The position numbers and the translations under genes are program-made. A stretch of 21,432 bases of DNA, from contig DATMXU010000204.1 in NCBI GenBank assembly GCA_035562355.1, positions 1 through 21,432 of the forward strand, written 5' to 3'. Origin of the DNA: Pseudoflavonifractor sp035562355 (GTDB lineage Bacteria > Bacillota > Clostridia > Oscillospirales > Oscillospiraceae). Positions within the stretch are counted from its first letter, which is position 1. Every line of letters starts with the position of its first letter. The notes under the pieces were generated by a model. It made no database searches, had not been told where the DNA came from, and was given only the letters and a program-made list of their open reading frames with translations. Shown one piece after another: positions 5,335 to 12,780 of this stretch.

Positions 5335-6996
5335 TCAGTTGCCGACGGCTCCGATCCCGGCGTCGGTCCAGGCGGCGGTATAGGGCTCGAGGATGGAATC
5401 GCTCCAGGCGGTCATGTCCTTCTCCTTGAGGGCCTCCTCGGCCTTCTCGTGCCACTTGGGGCCGTCCTGGCCCACAAAGTACATGACGTGGTAGCCGTAG
5501 TAGGAGCTGCCCTCGGCCACGTTGGCCACCAGGCCGGTGTCTCCGCTCTGGCGGGCGCTGTCGAAGATCCAGGCGTCGAACTCGGGCACCATCTCGCCCT
5601 CACTCACATAGCGGTACAGGCCGCCCTTGGTGTTGGAGCCGGTGTCCTCCGAGTTCTCGTTGGCCAGCTTGCCGAAGGCCTCGGCGGTACGCTTGTCGTC
5701 AGGCAGGGCGTTGAACTCGTCCAGCAGGGCCTGGGCCTTGGTCTTGGCGGCGTCCAGCGCTTCCTGGGAGGGGGCGTTCTTGGACTCGTCCACATCGGCG
5801 GTAGCCTCGTCGTCCACAGGGGCCTCAGCCTTGATGAGGATGTGGCGCACGTCCACGGTGGCGGTGTCGTTCAGCCCGGCGTTGAGGAAGAGGAGCACAT
5901 AGTAACCGTCGCTGTACGGAACGGCGGCGATGTCGCCCGCCTTCCGCGCCGTGTCGGACAGCCAGGAGAAGTAGGCGGCGCTGCTGAGGTCGCTGCCCAG
6001 GATATTGCTCTGGAGGTTATTGTCGGGGTCGGCATAGCTGGAGGTATCGCCCACGGCGTCCACCACCAGTTCGTTGAAGGCGTCGGACCGCTTGTCGATC
6101 TCGGCTGCCTCCACGCCGTTGACCAGCGCGTCGGCCTTGCTCTTGGCGAGCTCAGCGGCGGCCGCCTTCTCCTCGTCGGTCGGTTCGATGGTCTTGCCGT
6201 CCGCGTCGGTCTTGGTCTCAGGGGTGCCGGAGATATAGGCATAGCGGAAGTCGTAGCTCTGGAGGAGGGCGGGGTTTTCCTTCTCGTAGCCCTCGAGCTG
6301 GCTGGTGGTATAGGTCAGGGAGTCCTGTTTATAGGAGCTGTACTCGCTGGCCAAGGTGGACCGCTCCACGCAGGTGTTATAGATGCCCTCGGTCACGTAC
6401 TTGCCGTACGCCTGCTTGAGGTAGGCACCGAGAGAGGACCAGCCCTTGGTCTTGAGCTGGCTCTTCAGGTCCTTCAGACTGTCCTGCATGCTGGTCCTGC
6501 CGTCGGCGGAGAGGGTATAGCCGGCCTCCTTGGCGGCGTTGATGAGGGCGAGGTCCTGTTTGGCGGCGTTCAGAGCGGATTCACGGAAATGCTCGGCATA
6601 GGTCTCATTGGTCTCGGTGTTGTAGATCTGCTTGTCTCCCTCCGCGGAGCTGGAGTCGTATGCCACATTGGGCGCGGTTACGGTGGTGATGCCCCACTGG
6701 GAATAGAGCTGCTGTGTGTAGAGTTCTTGGTTGCGGACGGAGCTATAATAGTATTGCATCTCGCCCATGCTGAGGTTCTCGCTGCCGACGGTGGCGGCGG
6801 TGGCGCGGCTCTGGAAGAAACCCGAGTTCCAGACCAGCAGGGCTACAACCAGCACTGTGACCACAATACCGCCGATCCAGTAAGCGATCGCTTTTTGCTT
6901 GGCAGCCTGGGCCTCCTTAGCCTCCTTGAGCTGCTTTTGAGTCAGACCCTGGGAGACGGTGCCCTGTCGCTCTTTCTTTTCTCTGGATGCGCTCAT
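5335..6996 (-). CDS. Membrane-anchored peptidyl-prolyl isomerase (PpiC/SurA-PrsA type foldase)
   Basis: The product is 553 aa. A basic cytoplasmic N-terminus of ~40 residues precedes one transmembrane anchor (AIAYWIGGIVVTVLVVALLVW, about 41-61), so the bulk lies outside the cell. The region from ~70 to 370 is helical and SurA_N-like. From ~382 a parvulin domain follows (VRHILIK, KGGLYRYVSEGEMVPEFDAW, YGYHVMYFVG). It probably folds secreted proteins as PrsA does, but it is anchored by a signal-anchor helix instead of a lipoprotein Cys. The first parvulin strand is followed by an acidic insertion of ~25 residues. ATG 6994-6996 was chosen because the upstream in-frame extension does not look like protein and the promoter lies at 7082-7110. 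Confidence 0.85.
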   Translation of the reverse strand: MSASREKKERQGTVSQGLTQKQLKEAKEAQAAKQKAIAYWIGGIVVTVLVVALLVWNSGFFQSRATAATVGSENLSMGEMQYYYSSVRNQELYTQQLYSQWGITTVTAPNVAYDSSSAEGDKQIYNTETNETYAEHFRESALNAAKQDLALINAAKEAGYTLSADGRTSMQDSLKDLKSQLKTKGWSSLGAYLKQAYGKYVTEGIYNTCVERSTLASEYSSYKQDSLTYTTSQLEGYEKENPALLQSYDFRYAYISGTPETKTDADGKTIEPTDEEKAAAAELAKSKADALVNGVEAAEIDKRSDAFNELVVDAVGDTSSYADPDNNLQSNILGSDLSSAAYFSWLSDTARKAGDIAAVPYSDGYYVLLFLNAGLNDTATVDVRHILIKAEAPVDDEATADVDESKNAPSQEALDAAKTKAQALLDEFNALPDDKRTAEAFGKLANENSEDTGSNTKGGLYRYVSEGEMVPEFDAWIFDSARQSGDTGLVANVAEGSSYYGYHVMYFVGQDGPKWHEKAEEALKEKDMTAWSDSILEPYTAAWTDAGIGAVGN

Positions 6997-7081
6997 GAAT
7001 GTCTCAGTCCTCTCATGTTGATACAAAGCATTGCGGTACAGCTGTTGCACCGCTTTTGTAAAATGGGTGGCACAACGCCAC

Positions 7082-7110
7082 ATTATACAGGAAAAGGGGG
7101 AAAGTTGCAA
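7082..7110 (-). promoter_or_regulatory. Promoter of the PpiC-type foldase gene
   Basis: On the minus strand, TTGCAA (7105-7110), 17 bases and TATAAT (7082-7087) form a near-consensus promoter, giving a ~80-base 5' UTR. A GTGGC/GCCAC inverted repeat follows the -10 box directly and could be a mRNA hairpin or an operator. Confidence 0.85.
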
Positions 7111-7143
7111 GTCCTAAAATGTCGAGGCCGCGCGCCGGCATCC

Positions 7144-7177
7144 ATAAAGAAAGCGGCCCGTATCCCGACGGGCCGCT
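7144..7177 (-). terminator. Intrinsic terminator of the putative 6S RNA
   Basis: On the minus strand, AGCGGCCCGT (7168-7177) pairs with ACGGGCCGCT (7152-7161), 10 bp with a 6-base loop, and is followed by TTCTTT. It lies about 10 bases past the structured RNA and 34 bases before the foldase promoter. Confidence 0.85.
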
Positions 7178-7188
7178 CTGTGCTTTAA

Positions 7189-7386
7189 GAAGGTTCCCCG
7201 CTCTGGCCGTGCGGACTCATTTAAAACCTGCACGATCGGCAGGTGGGTCGTCTCCACGGCGTTTTATCGCTTCCAACTTCCGGCCCCGGAGGGCCGGGAG
7301 GCCTGCGAACCGCGCCATGAGGGGACGTCCCGTTTCATAAATGTGGGTTTAAATAAAGCCCGTCACGCACCGAGCAGGGAATTGTG
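7189..7386 (-). ncRNA. ssrS: Probable 6S RNA
   Basis: About 195 bases of minus-strand RNA fold into a long rod without a reading frame. The closing stem pairs TTCCCTGCTC (7372-7381) with GAGCGGGGAA (7194-7203), followed by GTGCG/CGCAC and ATTTAAA/TTTAAAT. A large internal bubble follows whose 3' side holds a small CCTGC/GCAGG hairpin. The apical arm has ATGGCG/CGCCGT and ends in CCGGCCC/GGGCCGG. This closing stem, central bubble with 3'-side hairpin, and terminal arm is the architecture of 6S RNA, which mimics an open promoter and sequesters sigma-A RNA polymerase. An intrinsic terminator follows. No convincing promoter is seen at its 5' end, so it could be processed from the DUF1292 transcript. 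The name rests on architecture and resemblance only. Confidence 0.6.
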
Positions 7387-7391
7387 GCCGG

Positions 7392-7505
7392 GCGTTTTCT
7401 GCGGAAAACGCGGATTTTACGGCCAGCCACTCCAGGGGGGATGAATCCCCCCTGGATATGGCCCGGTGTGCGCACCGGGCCGATACCCCCGACCCTCCGA
7501 GGGGG
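7392..7505. repeat. Second row of hairpins between DUF1292 gene and putative 6S RNA
   Basis: Four inverted repeats occur in 114 bases: GCGTTTTC/GAAAACGC (7392-7411), TCCAGGGGGG/CCCCCCTGGA (7431-7456), GGCCCGGTG/CACCGGGCC (7460-7481) and CCCCC/GGGGG with an inner CCTC stem (7486-7505). The second resembles the C6/G6 hairpin beside rplA (1280-1302). None carries a clear U-run in the minus direction. There is no gene in 7389-7537. Confidence 0.75.
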
Positions 7506-7537
7506 TTGGGAACGAAAGAAACAAAGGAAAGGGCGAT

Positions 7538-7846
7538 TTATTCCTCGTCCTCTTCTTCTTCGGCGAAGAGGACCTCCATAAACTGCTGATAGACCAGGTC
7601 CAGTTCCTCGTCGCTGTCCAAGGTGGAGAGCTGCTCCTCGCCGTCTACCTCGACCACCTTCAAAATTACGAGACCGTACTCCTCGTCCAGATCCACCTCC
7701 TCGGTGGGTTTGCCGTCCTCCACCGCGGGGAAGAAGGCCATGTAGGTCTGGCCGTTATACTCAAGCGTGTCCAGATGCTCCAGCTCGAACTCGTTGCCGT
7801 CTTCGTCGGTAATGGTGATGAAATCCGCGCCGTACTCTTCGCTCAT
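7538..7846 (-). CDS. DUF1292 family small acidic protein (YrzB-like)
   Basis: The product is 102 aa and very acidic. It begins MSEEYGADFITITDEDGNEF and continues with LEHLDTLEYNGQTYMAFFPA and YGLVILKVVEVDGEEQLSTL, the DUF1292 pattern. It ends in a run of Glu/Asp. The function is unknown; in many Firmicutes it sits beside ruvX and ireB. The start is uncertain: ATG 7844-7846 fits the family, but a GTG at 7853-7855 in the same frame is possible and neither has a strong ribosome binding site (AAAGAG near 7857-7862). It has its own promoter at 7892-7920. Confidence 0.88.
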   Translation of the reverse strand: MSEEYGADFITITDEDGNEFELEHLDTLEYNGQTYMAFFPAVEDGKPTEEVDLDEEYGLVILKVVEVDGEEQLSTLDSDEELDLVYQQFMEVLFAEEEEDEE

Positions 7847-7891
7847 AGCATACACCGCTCTTTCTTTATTGTCGGTTTTTTCTACGGCATT

Positions 7892-7920
7892 ATTTTACCC
7901 TGTATGCATTTAAAAAGCAA
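7892..7920 (-). promoter_or_regulatory. Promoter of the DUF1292 gene
   Basis: On the minus strand, TTGCTT (7915-7920), 17 bases and TAAAAT (7892-7897), placing the start about 40 bases before the gene. It is divergent from the penicillin-binding protein promoter. Confidence 0.75.
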
Positions 7921-7982
7921 GCGCGGGACGGGCCAAATTTTTGCCAGATGACTGCTTATCCAATAAATGTAATTTTATGGGA

Positions 7983-8010
7983 TGGACAAGTGGAAAAAAA
8001 GTGTTATAAT
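7983..8010 (+). promoter_or_regulatory. Promoter of the class A penicillin-binding protein gene
   Basis: TGGACA (7983-7988), 16 bases and a perfect TATAAT (8005-8010) give an ~85-base 5' UTR ending at the GGAGGT site (8091-8096). Confidence 0.75.
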
Positions 8011-8102
8011 GTACGTTATGCTGGCCTGCCTGTACCCAGGGGGAGGGCCGGATGTCCGCTTAGTAAAAACAGGCTATCCATCCACCAATCGGAGGTGTCA
8101 TT

Positions 8103-10808
8103 TTGGCGAATACGAACGAAACGCGCGGGGAGACTCCCCGCCCAAAGAAGAAACGCAGAAAACGCCACGCCGCAGCGGGGGACGTGCTCCTCACCGCTGG
8201 CAAGGTACTGGGTACGCTGCTGCTGATGGGGGCCGTCACCGGCGCGATCCTTGCCAGCTTTGCCGCGGTCTACATCAGAACCTCTATCATCCCCAAGGCT
8301 AACGTGGACTTTGGCGACTTCTCCCTTGAACTCTCCACCAAGCTCTACTACAACGACGACTCCGGCGCCCGGCAGGAGCTTCGCACCATCTACGGCGGCG
8401 CCAACCGGGTCTGGATGGAGTATGGGGACATCCCCCAATACCTCATCGACGCCACAATCTGCACCGAGGACAAACGGTTCTGGACCCATAAGGGCGTGGA
8501 CTGGATCCGTACGGGCAGGAGCGTCATGGCCATGTTTACGGGCGGCAACATCCAGGGCGGCTCCACCATCACCCAGCAGCTCATCAAGAACCTGACCAGC
8601 GACAATGAGGTCACGGTCCAGCGGAAGATCATGGAGATCTTCCGGGCGCTGGAGTTTGAGAAGAAGTACAAGAAAGAGACCATCCTGGAGTGGTATCTCA
8701 ACTACATCTATCTGGGCGCCCACTCCGACGGCGTCTATACCGCGGCCTATACCTACTTCGGCAAGGACGTCTCCCAGCTCAGCCTTGCCGAGTGCGCCAG
8801 CCTCATCAGCATCACCAATAACCCCTCCATTTATGGGCCCTATGTCACCGGCAGGGACGCGGACGGCAACCTGGACCCCGCCTGGGGCCGAAATAACAAC
8901 GCCAAGCGGGCCGAGACGGTCATCCTCTGGAATATGCTGGACCAGGGCAAGATCACCCAGGAGGAGTACGACGGCGCCGTGGCCGAGCTGAAGGCCGGAC
9001 TCAACTTCGTGCGCAGCGTGGGTGAGAGCCATGAGGAGAGCACCTACACCTGGTATGAGGACCAGGTGATCAACGACGTGATCGCCGACCTGATGGCCAC
9101 CAAGGGCTACTCTGAGAAAGTTGCCCTCAACATGGTCTACCACGGCGGACTCCAGATCGAGACCTGCCTGGATCCCGATGTCCAGGCCGTCGTGGACTCG
9201 GTCTACGGCAATATGGAAAACCTGCCCTATGTCTCCGGCTCGGGCCAGCAGCTCCAGTCGGGCATCGTGGTGCTGGACGCGGAGAGCAACGTGGTCGCCA
9301 TCTCGGGCGGCATGGGGGAGAAGGAGGGCAGCCGCGTCTTCAGCCGGGCTACCACCAGACGCGCCCCCGGCTCCTCCTTCAAGCCTTTGTCGGTCTACGC
9401 CCCTGCGATCGACGCGGGGCTCGTCACCCCCGGTACGGTGCTGGACGATACGCCCTACCAGGTGGACAGCAACGGCAAGGCTTACCCCAGCAACTCCTAT
9501 GGCTACTATAAGGGGCGCATGACGGTGCGGGAGGGCATCTATATCTCCTCTAACCCCCTTGCCATCAAGACTCTGGCCCAGCTCACCCCTCAGGCATCCT
9601 TTGATTTTCTGACCACCAAGCTGGGCTTTCACCTGGTGGAGGCGCGGGAGGTGCAGGGGGAGATCAAGACCGATATCGCCCTGGCGCCCCTCTCCATGGG
9701 TGGCCTGACCGACGGAGTCTCCACGCTGGAGATGGCAGGGGCCTACGCCGCCTTCCCCCGCGGCGGTACCTATCTCAAGCCCCGCACCTATACCCGCGTG
9801 TATGACGCGGATTGGAACATCGTGCTGGACAATACCACCACCCGGGCGCCCGAGCAGGTCTTCAAGTCCACCACCGCCTGGTATATGAACTCCGTGCTCA
9901 AGGACGTGGTGAACCCCAACATCTCCGGCGCCACGGGCTACGACGCTTACTTCTCCGGCATGACCATCGCCGGCAAGACCGGATCCACCGACTCCAACAA
10001 GGACCGCTGGTTCGTGGGCTACACGCCCTACTACACCGCCGCGGTCTGGACCGGGTACGATCAGCCCGAGCGGATCAAGGCCACCGGCAACCCGGCCGCC
10101 CAGCTCTGGGAAAAGGTCATGAGCCAGGTCCATGCCGGGCTGGAGAACAAGGACTTCGCCAAGCCCGACGGTGCGGGCGAGATGGTGACCGTCTCCATCT
10201 GCGCCGACAGCGGCATGCGGGCCACCGACGCCTGCGCCCTGGACCCCAGGGGCTCCCGCGTGCGGAAGGAGTCCTATTTCCCCGGCGACGCGCCCAGCCA
10301 GTACTGCACCATCCACGGCGAGGCCGTGGACATGTGTACCGAGTCTCCGCTCCTGGACGCCAACGGCGCGCCCATTCCCGGGCTCTACCATCTGGCCCGG
10401 GACTTCTGCCCGGAGGACACGAGGATCTCGGTCTCCCTCATCGACGTGGAGCGGGATCCGGCCGTCGGGGCTTTCGCCAGGGATAATGTGTATACGAAGG
10501 CCTACATGGACAGTCTGGGAGAGGACGCCTACTGCACCGTCCACGTCGAGACCCCCGGGCCCGCCCCCTATGATGCCTCCCGTTTCAACATCATGGACCC
10601 TGCCACCTGGCCTACACAGGAGCAGTGGCCCGGCTTTGATCCCCTCAAGCCTGATACCTGGCCCAACAATGCAACCATCCCGCCCGAGGGCATCCCCACC
10701 GACCCCACTGAGCCGGGCGGCGAACCCACCGAGCCGCCGGGGACCACGCCCAGCAGCCCGCCTACAGGCGGGCCGGACGAGAACGGTCCGGCCATCCCCG
10801 CCGCATAG
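8103..10808 (+). CDS. Class A penicillin-binding protein (PBP1A-type transglycosylase/transpeptidase)
   Basis: The product is 901 aa. A Lys/Arg-rich cytoplasmic tail precedes one membrane anchor at about 35-57. The GT51 glycosyltransferase domain (about 95-270) has the catalytic motif E122-D-K-R-F-W-T-H-K-G and GGSTITQQLIKN. The transpeptidase domain (about 360-660) has SxxK as S424-S-F-K427, SxN as S482-S-N484 and KTG at 625-627. The C-terminus is a Pro/Gly/Thr-rich disordered tail (after ~850). It polymerises and cross-links peptidoglycan and would be the target of beta-lactams. The start is TTG 8103-8105 with GGAGGT 6 bases upstream (8091-8096); no ATG fits better. All catalytic residues are present. 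Confidence 0.95.
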   Translation: MANTNETRGETPRPKKKRRKRHAAAGDVLLTAGKVLGTLLLMGAVTGAILASFAAVYIRTSIIPKANVDFGDFSLELSTKLYYNDDSGARQELRTIYGGANRVWMEYGDIPQYLIDATICTEDKRFWTHKGVDWIRTGRSVMAMFTGGNIQGGSTITQQLIKNLTSDNEVTVQRKIMEIFRALEFEKKYKKETILEWYLNYIYLGAHSDGVYTAAYTYFGKDVSQLSLAECASLISITNNPSIYGPYVTGRDADGNLDPAWGRNNNAKRAETVILWNMLDQGKITQEEYDGAVAELKAGLNFVRSVGESHEESTYTWYEDQVINDVIADLMATKGYSEKVALNMVYHGGLQIETCLDPDVQAVVDSVYGNMENLPYVSGSGQQLQSGIVVLDAESNVVAISGGMGEKEGSRVFSRATTRRAPGSSFKPLSVYAPAIDAGLVTPGTVLDDTPYQVDSNGKAYPSNSYGYYKGRMTVREGIYISSNPLAIKTLAQLTPQASFDFLTTKLGFHLVEAREVQGEIKTDIALAPLSMGGLTDGVSTLEMAGAYAAFPRGGTYLKPRTYTRVYDADWNIVLDNTTTRAPEQVFKSTTAWYMNSVLKDVVNPNISGATGYDAYFSGMTIAGKTGSTDSNKDRWFVGYTPYYTAAVWTGYDQPERIKATGNPAAQLWEKVMSQVHAGLENKDFAKPDGAGEMVTVSICADSGMRATDACALDPRGSRVRKESYFPGDAPSQYCTIHGEAVDMCTESPLLDANGAPIPGLYHLARDFCPEDTRISVSLIDVERDPAVGAFARDNVYTKAYMDSLGEDAYCTVHVETPGPAPYDASRFNIMDPATWPTQEQWPGFDPLKPDTWPNNATIPPEGIPTDPTEPGGEPTEPPGTTPSSPPTGGPDENGPAIPAA

Positions 10809-10820
10809 GAGAGCAAATTG

Positions 10821-10993
10821 TCAGACTGTCAAAAAACCCTTGGACCGAAAGTCTCGGAGGGAGGGATAGTGTGAAAGGGAACCGTCAGGGTTCCCTTTCA
10901 TGTGTAGGAAAACCACTTTTTGAATCTTCTTACGGTGTTTCAAAAAGTGCAGCAGCCTGTCAAAGAGGTCCCGTAGGACTTCTTTGACAGGCT
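10821..10993 (+). repeat. Hairpin-rich dispersed element, copy 1
   Basis: The 173-base non-coding element begins TCAGACTGTCAAAAAA and ends in a near-palindrome AGCCTGTCAAAGA...TCTTTGACAGGCT (10954-10993, two mismatched pairs). Inside are TGAAAGGGAACC/GGTTCCCTTTCA (10872-10900) and CACTTTTTGAA/TTCAAAAAGTG (about 10914-10948). The two ends share the imperfect inverted sequence AG(A/C)CTGTCAAA. A copy in the opposite orientation lies at 15359-15530, about 85-90% identical by eye. It has no reading frame and looks like a MITE-type element or a repeated RNA structure. It starts 12 bases after the penicillin-binding protein stop and abuts the terminator at 10996-11038. Confidence 0.85.
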
Positions 10994-10995
10994 AT

Positions 10996-11038
10996 CACAA
11001 AAACCAAGGGACGCCTCCGGCGTCCCTTGGTTTTTGTG
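10996..11038. terminator. Bidirectional terminator between the convergent PBP and AI-2E permease genes
   Basis: A perfect 20-bp stem with a 3-base loop has arms 10996-11015 and 11019-11038, with core CCAAGGGACGCC/GGCGTCCCTTGG. Runs of five A and five T on either side serve both strands. The permease stop (11042) is 4 bases away. Confidence 0.92.
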
Positions 11039-11041
11039 TGC

Positions 11042-12115
11042 TTATGGTTTCCAGAGCTTGACAAGGCCGCTGTCGTGGAGCTGCTTGAGGAAGATGGCGG
11101 CCAGGGGAGCCAGGATCAGGCCCCATACCCCAAAGGCCGAAAAGCCGATATACATGGCGAGGAGGGCCGCCAGCGGTGGCAGACCCACCCTGGCCCCGAC
11201 CAGCTTCGGCTCCAACAGGCTGCGCAGGAGAGAGATCAGGCCGTAGAGTATCCCCAGCCCGACGCCCAGGCTCCAGTTCCCGCCTGCCAGGGAGAGGACC
11301 GCCCAGGGAATCAGGATGGTTCCGGTGCCAAAGATGGGCAGGGCGTCCACCAGGGCGATGAGGGCGGCCAGCAGGAGTGCAAGGTCCACGCGCAGAAGGA
11401 GTAGCCCCGCCGTCAGCTCGCAGAAGGTGATGAGCATCAGCACCCCCTGGGCCCGGAGCCAGCTCCCGAAAGCTCCCTTGAGAACGGTCCGGGCCTCGTC
11501 CAGATGCCGGTGCCAGCGCTCCGGCACCTGCCGCCGCAGAAAGGCCATCAGTTCGGGCCGGGAGGCGGAGGAGAAGTAGGTGGCCAGGGCAGTGGTAAAG
11601 ACAAAGAAACCCACATTGGGCAGGGCCGCCGCCGCCTTCGTCACCAGGGCGGCCAGGGTGTCGTAAAAACGGTTGGGCAGATCGATGCCGCGGCTGATCA
11701 GCCCCGCCAGGGCCTGATTAAAGAAGTCCTGGAACTGGATGGGCAGGGCCACGATAAAACGGTAGGCCCAGCGCTCCAGCGCCCGCCCCGCCGACGGCAG
11801 CCCCGCCAACAGCGTGGGCAGCCGCCCCAGCAGCAGGGCCAGCTCGTACCCGGCCCGCCACAGCACAAGGCCCAGCCCGCCGCATAGCAGCGCTGCCAGC
11901 GCCAGCGTGCACAGGGCGGCGGCCAGCCACCGCCGCAGGTGAAACCGGCGCATCAGCCCGACTATGGGCTTTTCCAGCAGCCAGGAGAGCCCCAGGGCCA
12001 GGAGGAAGGGGAGGAGCCAGGGGAGCAGAAAGGCGAGGAACAGCCATGCTCCGGCGACCGCCAGCGCGAGATAGGCCAGCCGCAGCAAAAGATTCAGATG
12101 CCTGTTCTCAGGCAA
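11042..12115 (-). CDS. AI-2E family / YtvI-like membrane permease
   Basis: The product is 357 aa with about eight hydrophobic helices. It has two at the N-terminus (LAYLALAVAGAWLFLAFLLPW), a hydrophilic middle region, and the family's conserved C-terminal block (ALIALVDALPIFGTGTILIPWA, LLRSLLEPKLVGARVGLPPL, GFSAFGVWGLILAPLAAIFL). The AI-2E family includes putative exporters of small molecules. In spore-formers the related YtvI is a sporulation membrane protein. The substrate is unknown, and true AI-2 transport is not implied. The start is TTG 12113-12115, supported by GGGAGGTG 7 bases upstream (12123-12130). No convincing promoter was found for it in the 180-base gap shared with the divergent ACT-protein gene. 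Confidence 0.87.
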   Translation of the reverse strand: MPENRHLNLLLRLAYLALAVAGAWLFLAFLLPWLLPFLLALGLSWLLEKPIVGLMRRFHLRRWLAAALCTLALAALLCGGLGLVLWRAGYELALLLGRLPTLLAGLPSAGRALERWAYRFIVALPIQFQDFFNQALAGLISRGIDLPNRFYDTLAALVTKAAAALPNVGFFVFTTALATYFSSASRPELMAFLRRQVPERWHRHLDEARTVLKGAFGSWLRAQGVLMLITFCELTAGLLLLRVDLALLLAALIALVDALPIFGTGTILIPWAVLSLAGGNWSLGVGLGILYGLISLLRSLLEPKLVGARVGLPPLAALLAMYIGFSAFGVWGLILAPLAAIFLKQLHDSGLVKLWKP

Positions 12116-12204
12116 AATGGCACACCTCCCCAGTGAATTGTGTAAAACGCCGAAAAAACCGGGCCAAACGGAAAAAGATTGTGTCGCTCTCGGGCGGATT
12201 TTAG

Positions 12205-12233
12205 TTGCGCCGCGGGGGACACTGTGCTAAAAT
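12205..12233 (+). promoter_or_regulatory. Promoter of the ACT protein-hom unit
   Basis: TTGCGC (12205-12210), 17 bases and TAAAAT (12228-12233) lie 62 bases before the ACT-protein start. Confidence 0.7.
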
Positions 12234-12295
12234 AGACCACAATACGCGGACAAATGACCCCCTGGAAAGGACATGAAAAAGGAGAGGCGCATAAG

Positions 12296-12736
12296 ATGTC
12301 AATACAGCCGAGATATTTTATCGTAGAGGCCCAGGCGCTGCCTGAGGTGTTCCTCAAGGTGGCCGAGGCCAAGCGTATGCTGGAGACCGGTGAAGCCGAT
12401 ACTGTAAACCGCGCCACTCAGGTGGTGGGCATCAGCCGCAGCGCGTTCTACAAATACAAGGACGCGGTGCGCCCCTTCAACGACATGCTCCACGGGCGCA
12501 TCATCACGTTCCAGATCATGCTCAAGGACGAACCGGGCGTGCTTTCTGCGGTTCTGAATATTTTCGCCAGAAGCGGCGGGAATATTCTCACCATCAACCA
12601 GGGCATTCCGGTCAGCGGCTGCGCGGTCGTCAGCATCGGGGCCGAGACCTCTGGGATGGAGAGCTCGGTGGAGGAGCTGATCGCCCGGGTGAAGGAGCAG
12701 ACCGGCGTTCTGCGCTGTGAAATACTGGCAGGGTAA
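12296..12736 (+). CDS. ACT domain protein, PheB/UPF0735 type (probable amino-acid-responsive regulator)
   Basis: The 146-aa protein begins MSIQPRYFIVEAQALPEVFL. A helix-turn-helix-like stretch lies at about 37-56 (TVNRATQVVGISRSAFYKYK). The ACT domain, a small-ligand-binding fold, occupies about 69-146 (ITFQIMLKDEPGVLSAVLNI...). The family was named PheB in Bacillus but is not a chorismate mutase; a DNA- or ligand-binding regulatory role is inferred from the domains. ATG 12296 follows GGAGAG at 12281-12286; an open frame from 12254 is ignored. It precedes hom by 44 bases, so it probably senses a product of this pathway. Confidence 0.9.
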   Translation: MSIQPRYFIVEAQALPEVFLKVAEAKRMLETGEADTVNRATQVVGISRSAFYKYKDAVRPFNDMLHGRIITFQIMLKDEPGVLSAVLNIFARSGGNILTINQGIPVSGCAVVSIGAETSGMESSVEELIARVKEQTGVLRCEILAG

Positions 12737-12758
12737 GACGGCATGGCCCCATGCCGTC
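12737..12758 (+). other. Intercistronic hairpin between ACT gene and hom
   Basis: GACGGCAT (12737-12744) pairs perfectly with ATGCCGTC (12751-12758), starting at the base after the ACT-protein stop. There is no U-run, so it more likely protects or processes the mRNA than terminates it. Confidence 0.6.
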
Positions 12759-12780
12759 ATCCCTCATAGGAGAGGATATT

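Noticed and set aside
5449..7188. A 579-codon plus-strand frame opposite the foldase gene
   Set aside because: It is an antisense shadow, running across the promoter and the 6S terminator. The translated product has no family resemblance.
7189..7386. T-box, tmRNA or RNase P RNA as alternatives for the structured RNA
   Set aside because: No GGGTGGNACCGCG T-box sequence, no tag-encoding frame or tRNA-like ends, and too short without the conserved RNase P core.
8016..10544. An 842-codon open frame on the minus strand opposite the penicillin-binding protein gene
   Set aside because: It is a shadow of the GC-rich codon pattern of the plus-strand gene. It has no ribosome binding site, shows no recognisable domain, and its amino-acid composition (Gly/Val/His/Asp-rich) is typical of antisense frames.
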